From NCBI GenBank assembly GCA_035344155.1, contig DAORAL010000002.1, positions 62,001 to 126,000 on the forward strand: a stretch of DNA of 64,000 nt. The letters run 5' to 3'. The position numbers and the translations under genes were made by a program. The notes below the pieces were generated by a model. The model saw nothing but the letters and a program-made list of their open reading frames with translations, did not search any database and was not told where the DNA came from. The stretch's first letter is position 1. Every line of letters starts with the position of its first letter. Of the stretch, positions 24,841 to 33,916 are shown piece after piece. This DNA comes from UBA1845 sp002338715 (lineage in GTDB: Bacteria; Planctomycetota; Phycisphaerae; UBA1845).

Positions 24841-26256
24841 ATGCCTAAGAACATTTATCAGAAGATCTGGGAATCGCACGTGGTCCATTCGGAAGGGAGC
24901 GACGAGACGATTCTCTATATCGATCGCCACTTTGTGCATGAGGTGACGTCACCGCAGGCGTTTGAAGGGTTGCGGTTGGCGGGGCGGCGGGTGCGTCGAC
25001 CTGACCTGACCTTCGCGACGATGGACCACAACATTCCCACCACAAGCCGCCTCGTCGCGATCGCCGACCCGATGTCCAAGAAGCAGGTCGAAGTGCTTTC
25101 GGAGAACTGCGACTCGTTTGGCGTGACGCTGTTCGACATGCAGAACCGGCGCAATGGCATCGTGCATGTCATCGGTCCGGAACTCGGTTTGACCCAGCCC
25201 GGTATGACGATCGTTTGCGGCGATTCGCACACGTCGACGCATGGGGCGTTTGGGGCGCTGGCGTTTGGTATTGGTACGAGCGAAGTCGAACACGTGCTCG
25301 CGACGCAGACGCTGCGACAGAAAGCGGCCAAGACCATGCAGATCAAAGTCGACGGCACGCCGCCGCCCGGTGTCACGCCCAAGGATGTCATCCTCGCGAT
25401 CATCGGCAAGATCGGGACGGCTGGCGGAACCGGGCACGTGATCGAGTACACGGGATCGGTCATCCGCAACATGAGCATGGAAGGGCGGATGACGGTCTGC
25501 AACATGAGCATCGAAGGCGGGGCGCGGGCTGGTCTGATTTCGCCGGACGATACGACGATCAATTACCTTCGCGGGCGCGAGTATCTGCCCGATGGCGATG
25601 CGTTTGAGACGCTCGCGAAGAATTGGCGCGGTTGCGCGTCGGATGACGGCTGCTCTTACGACCAGACCGTTACACTCGATGCTGCGCAGATAGAACCGCA
25701 GGTGACCTGGGGCACATCGCCCGGGATGGTGACGGGAATCTCGGGGCATACACCGCGACTTAGCGAGATCGCCGACGCCAACGCAAGGTTGGCTGCAAGC
25801 AAGGCGCTGGAGTACATGGACCTCGACGAAGGCCTGCCGATTTCTGAAATTCGCCCGAACAAGATTTTCTTCGGATCGTGCACCAACGGGCGCATCGAAG
25901 ATTTGCGCGGGGCGGCCAGCGTGGTGAAAGGTCACAAACTCCACAGCGGGATTGATCAGGCGTTGATCGTCCCCGGTTCGGTGCAGGTCAAAGAACAAGC
26001 CGAATCCGAAGGGCTCGATAAGATTTTCATCGACGCCGGTTTTGAATGGCGGGAGGCTGGCTGCTCGATGTGCCTGGCGATGAACGACGACGTATTGGAG
26101 CCGGGCGATCGCTGCGCGTCGACGTCGAATCGAAATTTTGAAGGACGCCAGGGTAAGGGAAGTCGGACGCATCTGGTCAGTCCGGCGATGGCGATGGCGG
26201 CTGCGATCACCGGACACTTTACGGATGTGCGCAACTGGGACTATCGCGACGCATAG
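24841..26256 (+). CDS. leuC: 3-isopropylmalate dehydratase large subunit
   Basis: 471 residues from the ATG at 24841; an in-frame ATG at 24826 is possible. Leucine synthesis: isomerises 2- to 3-isopropylmalate with LeuD. The aconitase-type Fe-S ligands are Cys-347 (FFGSCTNGR), Cys-408 and Cys-411 (GCSMCLAMN). Other family blocks are MDHNIPT, ICGDSHTSTHGAFGALAFGIGTSEVEHVLATQ and NMSIEGGARAGLISPDDTT. leuD follows 98 nt downstream, the gap containing a degenerate REP-like repeat. Confidence 0.96.
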   Translation: MPKNIYQKIWESHVVHSEGSDETILYIDRHFVHEVTSPQAFEGLRLAGRRVRRPDLTFATMDHNIPTTSRLVAIADPMSKKQVEVLSENCDSFGVTLFDMQNRRNGIVHVIGPELGLTQPGMTIVCGDSHTSTHGAFGALAFGIGTSEVEHVLATQTLRQKAAKTMQIKVDGTPPPGVTPKDVILAIIGKIGTAGGTGHVIEYTGSVIRNMSMEGRMTVCNMSIEGGARAGLISPDDTTINYLRGREYLPDGDAFETLAKNWRGCASDDGCSYDQTVTLDAAQIEPQVTWGTSPGMVTGISGHTPRLSEIADANARLAASKALEYMDLDEGLPISEIRPNKIFFGSCTNGRIEDLRGAASVVKGHKLHSGIDQALIVPGSVQVKEQAESEGLDKIFIDAGFEWREAGCSMCLAMNDDVLEPGDRCASTSNRNFEGRQGKGSRTHLVSPAMAMAAAITGHFTDVRNWDYRDA

Positions 26257-26262
26257 TTGATT

Positions 26263-26322
26263 GAAGGTCGATGACCCGACAATGATCGCCAGCAAACCTG
26301 TCGGGTCGATGACCTGACCTAC
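26263..26322. repeat. Degenerate REP-like inverted pair between leuC and leuD
   Basis: The 3' part (26300-26322, ending GACCTAC) matches the arm at 42485-42507 with one change; the 5' part (26263-26280) is a shortened, mutated complement. It sits between leuC and leuD. Confidence 0.7.
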
Positions 26323-26354
26323 GCGGCAAAGATTCATTCTTAGGAAGTTCAAAG

Positions 26355-26948
26355 ATGGAACCATTTACAAAACTCACCGGCATCGTGGCTCCGCTTGAAG
26401 CGCTGAACGTCGATACCGATCAGATTATTCCCAAGCAGTTTCTCAAACGCATCGAGCGCACCGGGTATGGCCAATACCTGTTCTACGACTGGCGGTTTAA
26501 TGATGATGGCAGCGAGAACCCGTCGTTCGAAATGAATCAGCCGCGATACGCGGGGGCTCGCATCCTCTTGAGCAAAGAGAATTTCGGTTGCGGTTCGTCG
26601 CGCGAGCATGCCCCCTGGTCGCTGCTTGACTACGGTTTCAAATGCATCATCGCCCCCAGCTTCGCCGACATTTTCTTCAACAACTGCTTCAACAACGGCA
26701 TGCTTCCGATCATCCTGCCCGATAACCAGGTGAACGAATTGTTCAAACTCGTGCGGGAAAACGAAGGCTTTGAGCTTACCGTGGACCTTGAAGCGCAGAC
26801 GATCACGCTGCCCGATGGCAAGGCGATTCCGTTTGACGTTGATGCCAACAAACGACACTGTCTGCTCGCCGGTCTCGATCCTATCGGACTGACCCTGACG
26901 CACGAAGACAAGATCGTCGAGTTTGAGCGGGCACGAAGCACCGCGTAA
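26355..26948 (+). CDS. leuD: 3-isopropylmalate dehydratase small subunit
   Basis: 197 residues, the normal size for the swivel subunit that pairs with LeuC. Motifs: VDTDQIIPKQFLKRIERTGYGQYLFYDWRF near the N-terminus and LLSKENFGCGSSREHAPWSLLDYGFKCIIAPSFADIFFNNCFNNGMLPI in the centre, with the substrate-binding GCGSSREHA. Expected in the cytoplasm as a LeuCD heterodimer. Confidence 0.96.
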   Translation: MEPFTKLTGIVAPLEALNVDTDQIIPKQFLKRIERTGYGQYLFYDWRFNDDGSENPSFEMNQPRYAGARILLSKENFGCGSSREHAPWSLLDYGFKCIIAPSFADIFFNNCFNNGMLPIILPDNQVNELFKLVRENEGFELTVDLEAQTITLPDGKAIPFDVDANKRHCLLAGLDPIGLTLTHEDKIVEFERARSTA

Positions 26949-27147
26949 AACTCGAAACGATTTTTCGGACCATCCCCCGTACATTTATATCTCCCCCAAA
27001 TTTGTTTGAGCCGCCGGTCACTGCCTAGCATTGATCGTACGGCGAAGGATCATCCGCAGATTCCTGCGTGGTTCATCGTCGTGGACATCATGGGCCATGA
27101 GGAGGCGCAACTCGGAAGGAACCGGGTTGCAACATGAGAGAGATTCG

Positions 27148-28656
27148 ATGAAAACGCAATTCACGTATTCAGGCCATGCACACCTGCGAGCTGTTGGCTG
27201 GCATCGACCAGTTTGTGCGCTGACGGGTTTCCTGTTCAGTGCACTTATTGCGGGCTGCCAGGGCGGATCGCCACACGTTGCAGAGAGCGGCGACGCTTTC
27301 GAAACGCTCGGCAACTGCACCAACACATGCGAGTTCGCCAACGATGGCATCTGTGACGACGGCGGACCGAATTCGTTTTCGCGATCCTGCGAACTTGGAA
27401 CGGACTGCGGCGACTGCGGTATTCGCGCGGAGAGTAGTCGCTCCGACGATGACAGCACCCGCGATCCAGACGACGATTCATTCGACGGCTCATTCGACAA
27501 TGCGAGCGATGCGGACGATCCGGTTACCGATGACTCGGTGGATTCGACCGATGGCTCCGATGCATCAGGCAGTGGCAGCGATTCTGTGGATGCAGGTGGC
27601 GACTCTGTTGACGCGCCGGCAGGTGGCGACACGGAGACGGGCGACACCAGCGATCCCGCTGATGACGGTGCAACCGGTGGCGGTGGGATTGGTGGAGGCG
27701 GTTTCGGCGGGGGTGGTGGCGGTGGATCAACCGCTCCGGGCGGTGATCCCGTGGTTGAAAATCCACCCGCAGAACCAACCGTCACGCCGGAGAATGGAAA
27801 TTACGCGGCCAAATACGTCGTGCTCGAGGATACCTCCGAAGCGGAACTGATGGTTCGCGTCGGCGACATCGACAATTTGAACAACGGTTTCGAAGCGTTT
27901 TTCGATCCGTTTTCGGGCAACATCACGCCGCCGCATGATTTTCCGTGGACGCTCGACCCGACTGATCCCGAAGGCACCGACCGCATCATGGTCATCACGA
28001 GCTACGTCGGTCGGTCCGAAGAAGATGCCGATGGTTATTCGCGGGATACCTCGCGTCCGGAAAACAGCGTCAGGCCCATCACGCTCGAGTACAGCCTCGA
28101 AGGTCGGGCGCTGGCTGGTGCGATCATCCAGATCTTTATCGACGACATGCAGGCGCCGCGCTGGGGCGCGGATTACAAGATCACGCTCAACGGGCTTCGT
28201 GCACGATTCATGGAATCGCGATTGAACGTGCTCGATCAGGATGGCCCCGTCGGCCAGCTCATCAGCATCGACGTTCCTGATGAGTTCATGTCGGAAGTTT
28301 CATCCGGGCGACTCGAAATCAAAATCGACGACCTGACGACGGGTGCGGGCGACGGTTATGCCGTGGACTTTGTAAAGCTCTTGATCAACCCGCACATTGT
28401 CCTGCAGACGGGGCAGTTGGTGGGACAGGTTGTTGATGCCGAAACCGGTGCTCCCATCGAAGGTGCGACAGTCACGTCCGGCGGAGGCGCCACCGACACC
28501 ACCGACGCCAACGGTGATTATCTGCTCAACGATGTGCCGGCTGGCCTTGCGATTGTGGAAGTCACCCGCGAGGGTTACAACCCGCTGACGCAGTCGGTCA
28601 CGCTGGTCGAAGACGACGTAGCCGAACTCAATTTCGATCTGGTGAAAACGCCCTAA
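27148..28656 (+). CDS. Cys-rich lipoprotein with carboxypeptidase-regulatory-like C-terminal domain
   Basis: 502 residues from the ATG at 27148, chosen because a lipoprotein signal ending ALIAGC (lipid Cys near 34) follows. A Cys-rich module comes next (CTNTCEFANDGICDDGGPNS … CELGTDCGDCG), a pattern seen in many exported proteins. Then an Asp/Ser-rich acidic linker of about 80 residues, a Gly-rich run, an unrecognised beta-rich region, and a C-terminal CarboxypepD_reg-like fold (LVGQVVDAETGAPIEGATVTSGGGATDTTDANGDYLLNDVPAG). It probably lies on the cell surface. Function unknown. Convergent with the corC-like gene, 21 nt apart. Confidence 0.75.
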   Translation: MKTQFTYSGHAHLRAVGWHRPVCALTGFLFSALIAGCQGGSPHVAESGDAFETLGNCTNTCEFANDGICDDGGPNSFSRSCELGTDCGDCGIRAESSRSDDDSTRDPDDDSFDGSFDNASDADDPVTDDSVDSTDGSDASGSGSDSVDAGGDSVDAPAGGDTETGDTSDPADDGATGGGGIGGGGFGGGGGGGSTAPGGDPVVENPPAEPTVTPENGNYAAKYVVLEDTSEAELMVRVGDIDNLNNGFEAFFDPFSGNITPPHDFPWTLDPTDPEGTDRIMVITSYVGRSEEDADGYSRDTSRPENSVRPITLEYSLEGRALAGAIIQIFIDDMQAPRWGADYKITLNGLRARFMESRLNVLDQDGPVGQLISIDVPDEFMSEVSSGRLEIKIDDLTTGAGDGYAVDFVKLLINPHIVLQTGQLVGQVVDAETGAPIEGATVTSGGGATDTTDANGDYLLNDVPAGLAIVEVTREGYNPLTQSVTLVEDDVAELNFDLVKTP

Positions 28657-28677
28657 TAATAATTGGCAATTTCGCGA

Positions 28678-29985
28678 TCACTCTTCGGCATGCTCGCCGT
28701 TGCGGTTGACGTGCAGGCGGAGGCGTTTGATGCAGCGCGGTTCGGCGTGGATGATACGAATGTCGACGTTTTCGTGCTGGCAGGTGTCGCCCGATTCGGG
28801 GATGCGGCCCATGGTGCTGAAGACGAATCCGCCGATCGTGTCGTAGCTTTCCGATTCGGGCAGTTCGATATCGAGTTCTTCGTTGATCTCGTCGATGCGT
28901 ACGCGGGCGTCGATTTCCAGCGTGTTGTCGTCGATGCGCGTCACCGGTTCCGGCTCATCCTGGTCGTATTCGTCAACAATCTCGCCGACGAGTTCCTCGA
29001 GAATATCTTCGATCGTCACCAAGCCAGCCGTCCCGCCGTACTCATCGAGCACGATGGCCATGTGGACCTTCTGCGTCTGAAATTCGTGCAGCAACTCGCG
29101 GACGTTTTTCGTTTCCGGGATGAAGGGGGCTGGTCGCATGACGTTTTCGAGCACCCACTCGGCGTCGGGATGAATCTGAAGCAGGTCTTTCGCGTAAACG
29201 ATGCCGAGGATGCTGTCGATGGTGTCTTCATAGACGGGGATGCGCGAGTGGCCGATGGTCTTGATCAACTCTCTGATGTCGGCGAACGTCGCACTCTTCG
29301 CGACGGCTGAGATTTCGGTCCGCGGCGTCATGATGGATGCGACGCTGGCATCGCTTAAGTCGATGACCGATTCGATCATCTCTTTTTCTTCCTCGTCCAC
29401 CGCGCCGAGTTTTTCACCCTCGCTCACCGCATCCAATAGCTCGCGTTCGTGCCGCGCCGATTCTTCTTCAAAGCTGTCAACCGGCACACCTGCGAGACGC
29501 CGCACCAATCCGTCCACCACGCGAAGGGCGGCAACGATCGGAAAAAACAAATGTCGCATGACGAGCAACAGCGGAAGCAGGACTGCCAACATCGACTCCC
29601 CCGCGTAACGCGACCATGCCGACGGAATCGCCACGCCGAATATGATGACGAGGGCGAACGCGCAGATAAACGCAAGGAGGTATTGCCAATGCGTCTCGTC
29701 GATCCCTGATGTCCTGAAGAACCGCAACATCACCAGCGACAGGGCAAGCGTACATGCCGTCCGGAGCGCCGCGACCGAATGCGCCAATTCCATGCGCAAC
29801 TCGACCAGCCGTTCCATCAGGTGACCTCTACCACGGCGCTCAAGCGACTCACGCATGCGCACGCGTGACGAGAGTCTCAGCGCAAGGCTCAGCGTCGCCG
29901 TAATCATCAGCAATAGCGTTAACAGCACAGCGACTAAGATAGCAGTGGCGTGATTACTCAATGACCTCGTTGGCCTCCCATTCAT
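28678..29985 (-). CDS. CorC/HlyC-type CBS-pair protein with N-terminal membrane domain
   Basis: 435 residues from the ATG at 29985, which overlaps the end of the nitrilase-like gene by 32 nt; a TTG further in is an alternative. Four membrane segments fill residues about 10-165. Then come DAVSEGEKLGAVDEEEKEMIESVIDLSDASVASIMTPRTEI and two CBS motifs (HSRIPVYEDTIDSILGIVYAKDLL; VHMAIVLDEYGGTAGLVTIEDILEELVGEIVDEYD), followed by a CorC_HlyC domain (ESYDTIGGFVFSTMGRIPESGD). Related proteins (YbeX/CorC, YhdP, CNNM) act in magnesium or cobalt handling. It is last in the cdsA-phoH-pgpH-ybeY cluster. Confidence 0.88.
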   Translation of the reverse strand: MNGRPTRSLSNHATAILVAVLLTLLLMITATLSLALRLSSRVRMRESLERRGRGHLMERLVELRMELAHSVAALRTACTLALSLVMLRFFRTSGIDETHWQYLLAFICAFALVIIFGVAIPSAWSRYAGESMLAVLLPLLLVMRHLFFPIVAALRVVDGLVRRLAGVPVDSFEEESARHERELLDAVSEGEKLGAVDEEEKEMIESVIDLSDASVASIMTPRTEISAVAKSATFADIRELIKTIGHSRIPVYEDTIDSILGIVYAKDLLQIHPDAEWVLENVMRPAPFIPETKNVRELLHEFQTQKVHMAIVLDEYGGTAGLVTIEDILEELVGEIVDEYDQDEPEPVTRIDDNTLEIDARVRIDEINEELDIELPESESYDTIGGFVFSTMGRIPESGDTCQHENVDIRIIHAEPRCIKRLRLHVNRNGEHAEE

Positions 29986-30694
29986 CTGGTGTGTTGCACG
30001 GATCAACCTCGACCGAAGCAAACGCGGACGATGCCTTTCCGATGGTGGTTTCTGCGATGATCTGACCGCTGCGGTCCGCGACAAAACCCTGTGCCTTGTC
30101 GCCGGGCCCGTCCAATACGCATCCCGCGAACACGGCGTAGGCGTTGTGTGCCTTTGAAATGATTTCGATCGCCGACCGGTTTGGGTTAATCGCTGGAATG
30201 ATGATCAGGTCCGGCGATCGCTTTGACTCGATGGGAGGGCAGGCGTCCATCGTCGGCGCATTCCACGAACAAAGCGCGATGCGTCCGATCGGTGAGTTGC
30301 GGATGACCCAAGGGTCGTCTGCCGGATTACCCGTCGTTCGCGGATTGTTGGTCGTTCGCGGATTGCTGGCTCGAATAAACGGATCGCCATCGGGGTCAAA
30401 CAGTGTAGCCACTTCTTTCAAACCGTCATCGGTTTGCGTCGAATGACCGACCGCGATCCACACACCCCATTCCCGCGCCCACCATGCGAACGCTTCGGCA
30501 AAACCCTGACACATCGCCGTCGTGACATTTGATTGAGGCGCCGTCTCCTGCGTGGCCACGCAACAATCGGGCAGCACGATCAAATCCGGAGCAGGCGTTC
30601 GCTGTGCTTCCTTTCGGACCATGTTGCCAAGGATCGAAAGATTGCTTGCCCGTTTGGCCAGGCTGAGTCGCGGTTGGGTCACACTGATATTCAA
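29954..30694 (-). CDS. Nitrilase-superfamily-like protein with altered catalytic residues
   Basis: 246 residues with the layout of a carbon-nitrogen hydrolase: ISVTQPRLSLAKRASNLSILGNMV, PDLIVLPDCCV and GRIALCSWNAPTMDACPPI. Of the Glu-Lys-Cys triad, Glu is Asp-43 (LPD), Cys-142 is present and no clear Lys appears where expected (residues 100-125 hold an NPRTTNNPRTTGN repeat). No membrane segment. Proteobacterial phoH-ybeY-corC clusters end with lnt, whose catalytic domain is also a nitrilase; this could be a remote counterpart, or an inactive one. It overlaps ybeY by 4 nt and corC by about 32 nt. Confidence 0.72.
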   Translation of the reverse strand: MNISVTQPRLSLAKRASNLSILGNMVRKEAQRTPAPDLIVLPDCCVATQETAPQSNVTTAMCQGFAEAFAWWAREWGVWIAVGHSTQTDDGLKEVATLFDPDGDPFIRASNPRTTNNPRTTGNPADDPWVIRNSPIGRIALCSWNAPTMDACPPIESKRSPDLIIIPAINPNRSAIEIISKAHNAYAVFAGCVLDGPGDKAQGFVADRSGQIIAETTIGKASSAFASVEVDPCNTPDEWEANEVIE

Positions 30695-31227
30695 GATGCA
30701 GGCCTCCCATAAACCGCGCCGACGCCCAGCGATTCCAGGATGGCGTCTTCCTCGGCGTGCATGCGGGCGGCATCGCTCTCATCAAGGTCATCGAAATCGA
30801 GCAGGTGCAGCGTGGCGTGAATGGCGTAGAGCATCAACTCGTGGACCAACTCGTGCCCACGGATGTCGGCTTCGCGGGCGGCGGTGTCGATCGAAATGAC
30901 GATGTCGCCTTCGACGGACTGGTATTCTGAACCGAGCGTTTCGTTGTGTTCATCCGACAGGTCGAAGGTCAGGACATCGGTCGGACCGGGGATGTTCATC
31001 GTGCGTTCGTGAAGTTCTGCGATGGTGTCGTCGGTGACGATGCGAATTGAGATCGCCGCGGTTGGGCGGTTGTGGCGCTGCAGGGTGCAGCGCACGGCAT
31101 CGACGATGTTTTTGCGCGCCGAATCATCGAGATGTAGTTTGACCGCTCCCGGATCGTCTTCGGCTTCGTCAACAAAAACGGATAACTCGTAGGGCGAATC
31201 GTCGTCAGAACTGTCACATGCGTCCAT
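30691..31227 (-). CDS. ybeY: YbeY-family endoribonuclease, third zinc ligand altered
   Basis: 178 residues. Conserved blocks are ELHERTMNIPGPTDVLTFDL (the family TDVLSF region), EGDIVISIDTA and the metal site AIHATLHLLDFDDLDE. The family motif is H-x3-H-x5-H; here His-137 and His-141 remain but the last His is Asp-147. YbeY takes part in 16S rRNA 3'-end maturation and ribosome quality control. A 25-residue acidic extension precedes the domain. It lies directly after the pgpH-like gene (29 nt) and overlaps the nitrilase-like gene by 4 nt. Confidence 0.88.
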   Translation of the reverse strand: MDACDSSDDDSPYELSVFVDEAEDDPGAVKLHLDDSARKNIVDAVRCTLQRHNRPTAAISIRIVTDDTIAELHERTMNIPGPTDVLTFDLSDEHNETLGSEYQSVEGDIVISIDTAAREADIRGHELVHELMLYAIHATLHLLDFDDLDESDAARMHAEEDAILESLGVGAVYGRPAS

Positions 31228-31256
31228 CGGCGAAACCTTGTACCTCTTTGCTGGTT

Positions 31257-33632
31257 CTAACCCACCAGCTTCGACTGGTCTTGTTTCTGTTCCCCGCGCG
31301 CCTCTTTCGGGGCTTCGTCCTTGGGATAGGCGACGCGCCCATGATAGAAGCGACAGAGACTCTTGACCAGCGATTCTTCGACGAGATGCAATTCACGCAG
31401 CGTGATGTCGCAATTGTTAAATTGACCGTCCTTGAGACGGGCTTGCAGCACCTGGCTGACGATCCCCTCAATGCGACCCGGGGTCGGCTCGGGCAGGGCA
31501 CGCACCGCCCCTTCAACACCGTCGCAGAGCATCAGCACGGCCGTCTCTTTCGAGGTCGGTTTGGGGCCTGGATAGCGGAACTCGGCTTCATCAACCTGAC
31601 GATCGTGCTTGCCGCTGGCGATTTTCGGCTGTTTTTCGCTCGCGCGGTGGTGGAAGTATTTGACGACAGTCGTTCCGTGGTGCTCGGCGATGAACGGATA
31701 GAGGACGCGCGGAATCGCGTATTCCTTTGCCAGTTCCAGACCGTCCTTCACGTGCCCCAAAATAATGAGCAAACTCATCGAAGGCGCCAGCTTGTCGTGG
31801 CGATTGATCGACGCTTCCTGATTCTCGGCGAAGTACTCGGCTTTGGGAATCTTACCGATGTCGTGATACAGCGCTCCGACGTGGGCCAGCAAGCCGTCCG
31901 CGCCGATTGCGTTGCAAGCGGATTCGGCGATGTTCCCAATAACCAGCGAGTGGTTGAATGTGCCCGGGGCTTCGTGGGCGAGTCGGCGCAGCAGCGGACG
32001 ATTGGCGTCGCGATATTCGAGCAGCGTCAGCGACGTGGCAACGCGGAAGAGCTTCTCGATAAAAGGAAGCGTCCCCTGAATAATCAGCGCCGACAGAATC
32101 GCGCTGCCCGCACCCACGACCGCGCGGCGGAATGCGAACCCGACTTCCTGATGATCGATCAATCCGAACGCGAACGACGTAAGCATGACCAGCAGACCCG
32201 CGAGCATGCCGACCGAAAGCACCTTGGTTCGCGTGCGAATGTCGTTGAGCATGATCGCCGCGACGTAACCTCCCGTCAGCATCGTCACGAACTCGCCCAG
32301 GTTGGCTCTGATCATCAGCGCGGCGACCGTGATGTAGATGACGGTGACGCCAGCCGCAAACCGCGGCGGATAAGCGATCGTCAAAATCGCCGCCACCAAA
32401 AGCACGGGCGTCAGCGCGAATTCGGCATGGGGAAGCCGGGCAACAATCACGCGTATCGCGAACAACGAAATCAAGAGCAGCGATGCAAACGCCACGGATC
32501 GCGTCCGCACCTTGAAGATGCGCGGCTGATATAGACCGACATAGGTGAACAACGAAATCGAAAGCACCAGCAATATCGCCGCAACGCCCAGATGTTCGAG
32601 AAACCGTTGCTTGCGCGCGTGAAGGGCGCTTGGATCATCGCTTTCGATGAACTCCTGAAACGCCTTGTGTTCCGCATGAAGCAGCGCCAATTCGGCATGG
32701 GTGATGCCTGTGTCGAGCGTTTCAATCTCGTCGGAACCAGCCACCGTATGCGGAAAGACGAAGGGTTTGCCGCCTTCGAAGAGACGCTGACCGCGCGGGG
32801 CGTTTCGCTCCGCGAGAATCATGGCATTTTGCGTGCGCTCCTGGTCGTACACGAGGATCGGTTCCTTGCTCAGAACCTCGATCAGGAAATCGCGAATCAC
32901 CGGACGCAACTGCTGGGAAAACACCTGCGCGAGAATAAACGCCCGTCCTTCGATGGCGTCACTGCTCGACAGTCGAATCAATTGGACGGTCGGCATGCGG
33001 TGCTCAACGGTCGGTTCGCCGTTGATCGCTGGCACTTGAATGATAACGTCAGCCGCCGTTGACGGCGGATCCCGTGGAAGCTGGTCAGAAGGCAGCGCGG
33101 TCGCCTCTTTGCGGAGGCCTTCGCGCAGTTGCTCAAGGGATTGAGAGAAGCTGCTTCGCGTCGTCTCATTGGCGCCGTTAAGCAGTTGATAAACAGATTC
33201 GTGCGCCTTCCATGAGTGGTTCGCGGCTTTCGCCTTGAATTCCTCAAAGGTCGGCACCTGGGCGTCTTCAAACAGCGCGGAAAGCTCAGTCTCACCCACG
33301 ATGCGATCGATGAAATCGGTATTGACGCGGTAATAGTTGGGGACGGCTTGGCGAGCTGACTCTCGGTTGCGTACTTCGAGTTCCTGATCATTGATGCCGA
33401 AACTGACCCGCGCGAGGATGGGTTGATCGATCCGCTGGTTGAGCGCGTAGGGAATGCCCGGGTCACCGGTCAGGCTGATGATGATGGCCCCAAGGAAGAA
33501 GACGAGTGTGACGACCGCCGGCCAAACCCCGATCCGCTTGACCAATGCGCGCACCGGCGACTCGGTCGTTTCGGCTTTGAACTGCCGCGCCCGTTCGCGT
33601 CTGATTTTCTTTTTCTTAGCAAATCCAAACAT
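31257..33632 (-). CDS. 7TM-HD family phosphohydrolase (PgpH-like), cyclic-di-AMP hydrolase candidate
   Basis: 791 residues from the ATG at 33632 (MFGFAKKKKIRR), followed by the first membrane helix (about 39-57), an external 7TMR-HDED-type region up to about 350, seven membrane helices (about 360-560) and an HD domain at about 590-780. The HD domain shows HEAPGTFNHSLVIGNIAESACNAIGADGLLAHVGALYHDIGKIPKAEYFAEN, with ALYHDIGK as metal site, and AEHHGTTVVKYFHH. PgpH degrades c-di-AMP in Firmicutes. It lies between phoH and ybeY, the same order as in Firmicutes. No diadenylate cyclase is present in the window. Confidence 0.92.
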   Translation of the reverse strand: MFGFAKKKKIRRERARQFKAETTESPVRALVKRIGVWPAVVTLVFFLGAIIISLTGDPGIPYALNQRIDQPILARVSFGINDQELEVRNRESARQAVPNYYRVNTDFIDRIVGETELSALFEDAQVPTFEEFKAKAANHSWKAHESVYQLLNGANETTRSSFSQSLEQLREGLRKEATALPSDQLPRDPPSTAADVIIQVPAINGEPTVEHRMPTVQLIRLSSSDAIEGRAFILAQVFSQQLRPVIRDFLIEVLSKEPILVYDQERTQNAMILAERNAPRGQRLFEGGKPFVFPHTVAGSDEIETLDTGITHAELALLHAEHKAFQEFIESDDPSALHARKQRFLEHLGVAAILLVLSISLFTYVGLYQPRIFKVRTRSVAFASLLLISLFAIRVIVARLPHAEFALTPVLLVAAILTIAYPPRFAAGVTVIYITVAALMIRANLGEFVTMLTGGYVAAIMLNDIRTRTKVLSVGMLAGLLVMLTSFAFGLIDHQEVGFAFRRAVVGAGSAILSALIIQGTLPFIEKLFRVATSLTLLEYRDANRPLLRRLAHEAPGTFNHSLVIGNIAESACNAIGADGLLAHVGALYHDIGKIPKAEYFAENQEASINRHDKLAPSMSLLIILGHVKDGLELAKEYAIPRVLYPFIAEHHGTTVVKYFHHRASEKQPKIASGKHDRQVDEAEFRYPGPKPTSKETAVLMLCDGVEGAVRALPEPTPGRIEGIVSQVLQARLKDGQFNNCDITLRELHLVEESLVKSLCRFYHGRVAYPKDEAPKEARGEQKQDQSKLVG

Positions 33633-33916
33633 CAGCCAATTCCAACTGGCACCCAATGACAACTGCTGCAGCACGCGGATGTCTCCGCGCTGCGCATCGC
33701 GTATTGATCGACGCATTGATCGCCGAATCTTGCCACGCGCAAAGTTTTCTACCCCAATGCGGACGTTGTAACCGCGTTTTCAGTGTTGTCCGTCTGATCA
33801 ATTCGTTCGTTTGGTTTATCGCTGCCTTACCGCAGCCGTTATCTTGTACAGGGCCATCGCTGTTCAGTTTCACAAGACTTCTGTAAATCGTCGCCAAGGC
33901 GTCGGTCTTGCGTCGA

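Noticed and set aside
24949..26364. Long minus-strand frame (471 codons) opposite leuC
   Set aside because: It is antisense to a clearly recognised leuC, with Arg/His-rich composition typical of shadow frames in GC-rich DNA.
31218..32534. Long plus-strand frame (438 codons) opposite the pgpH-like gene
   Set aside because: The opposite strand encodes an intact 7TM-HD protein; this frame has no domain and is Arg/Gln-rich.
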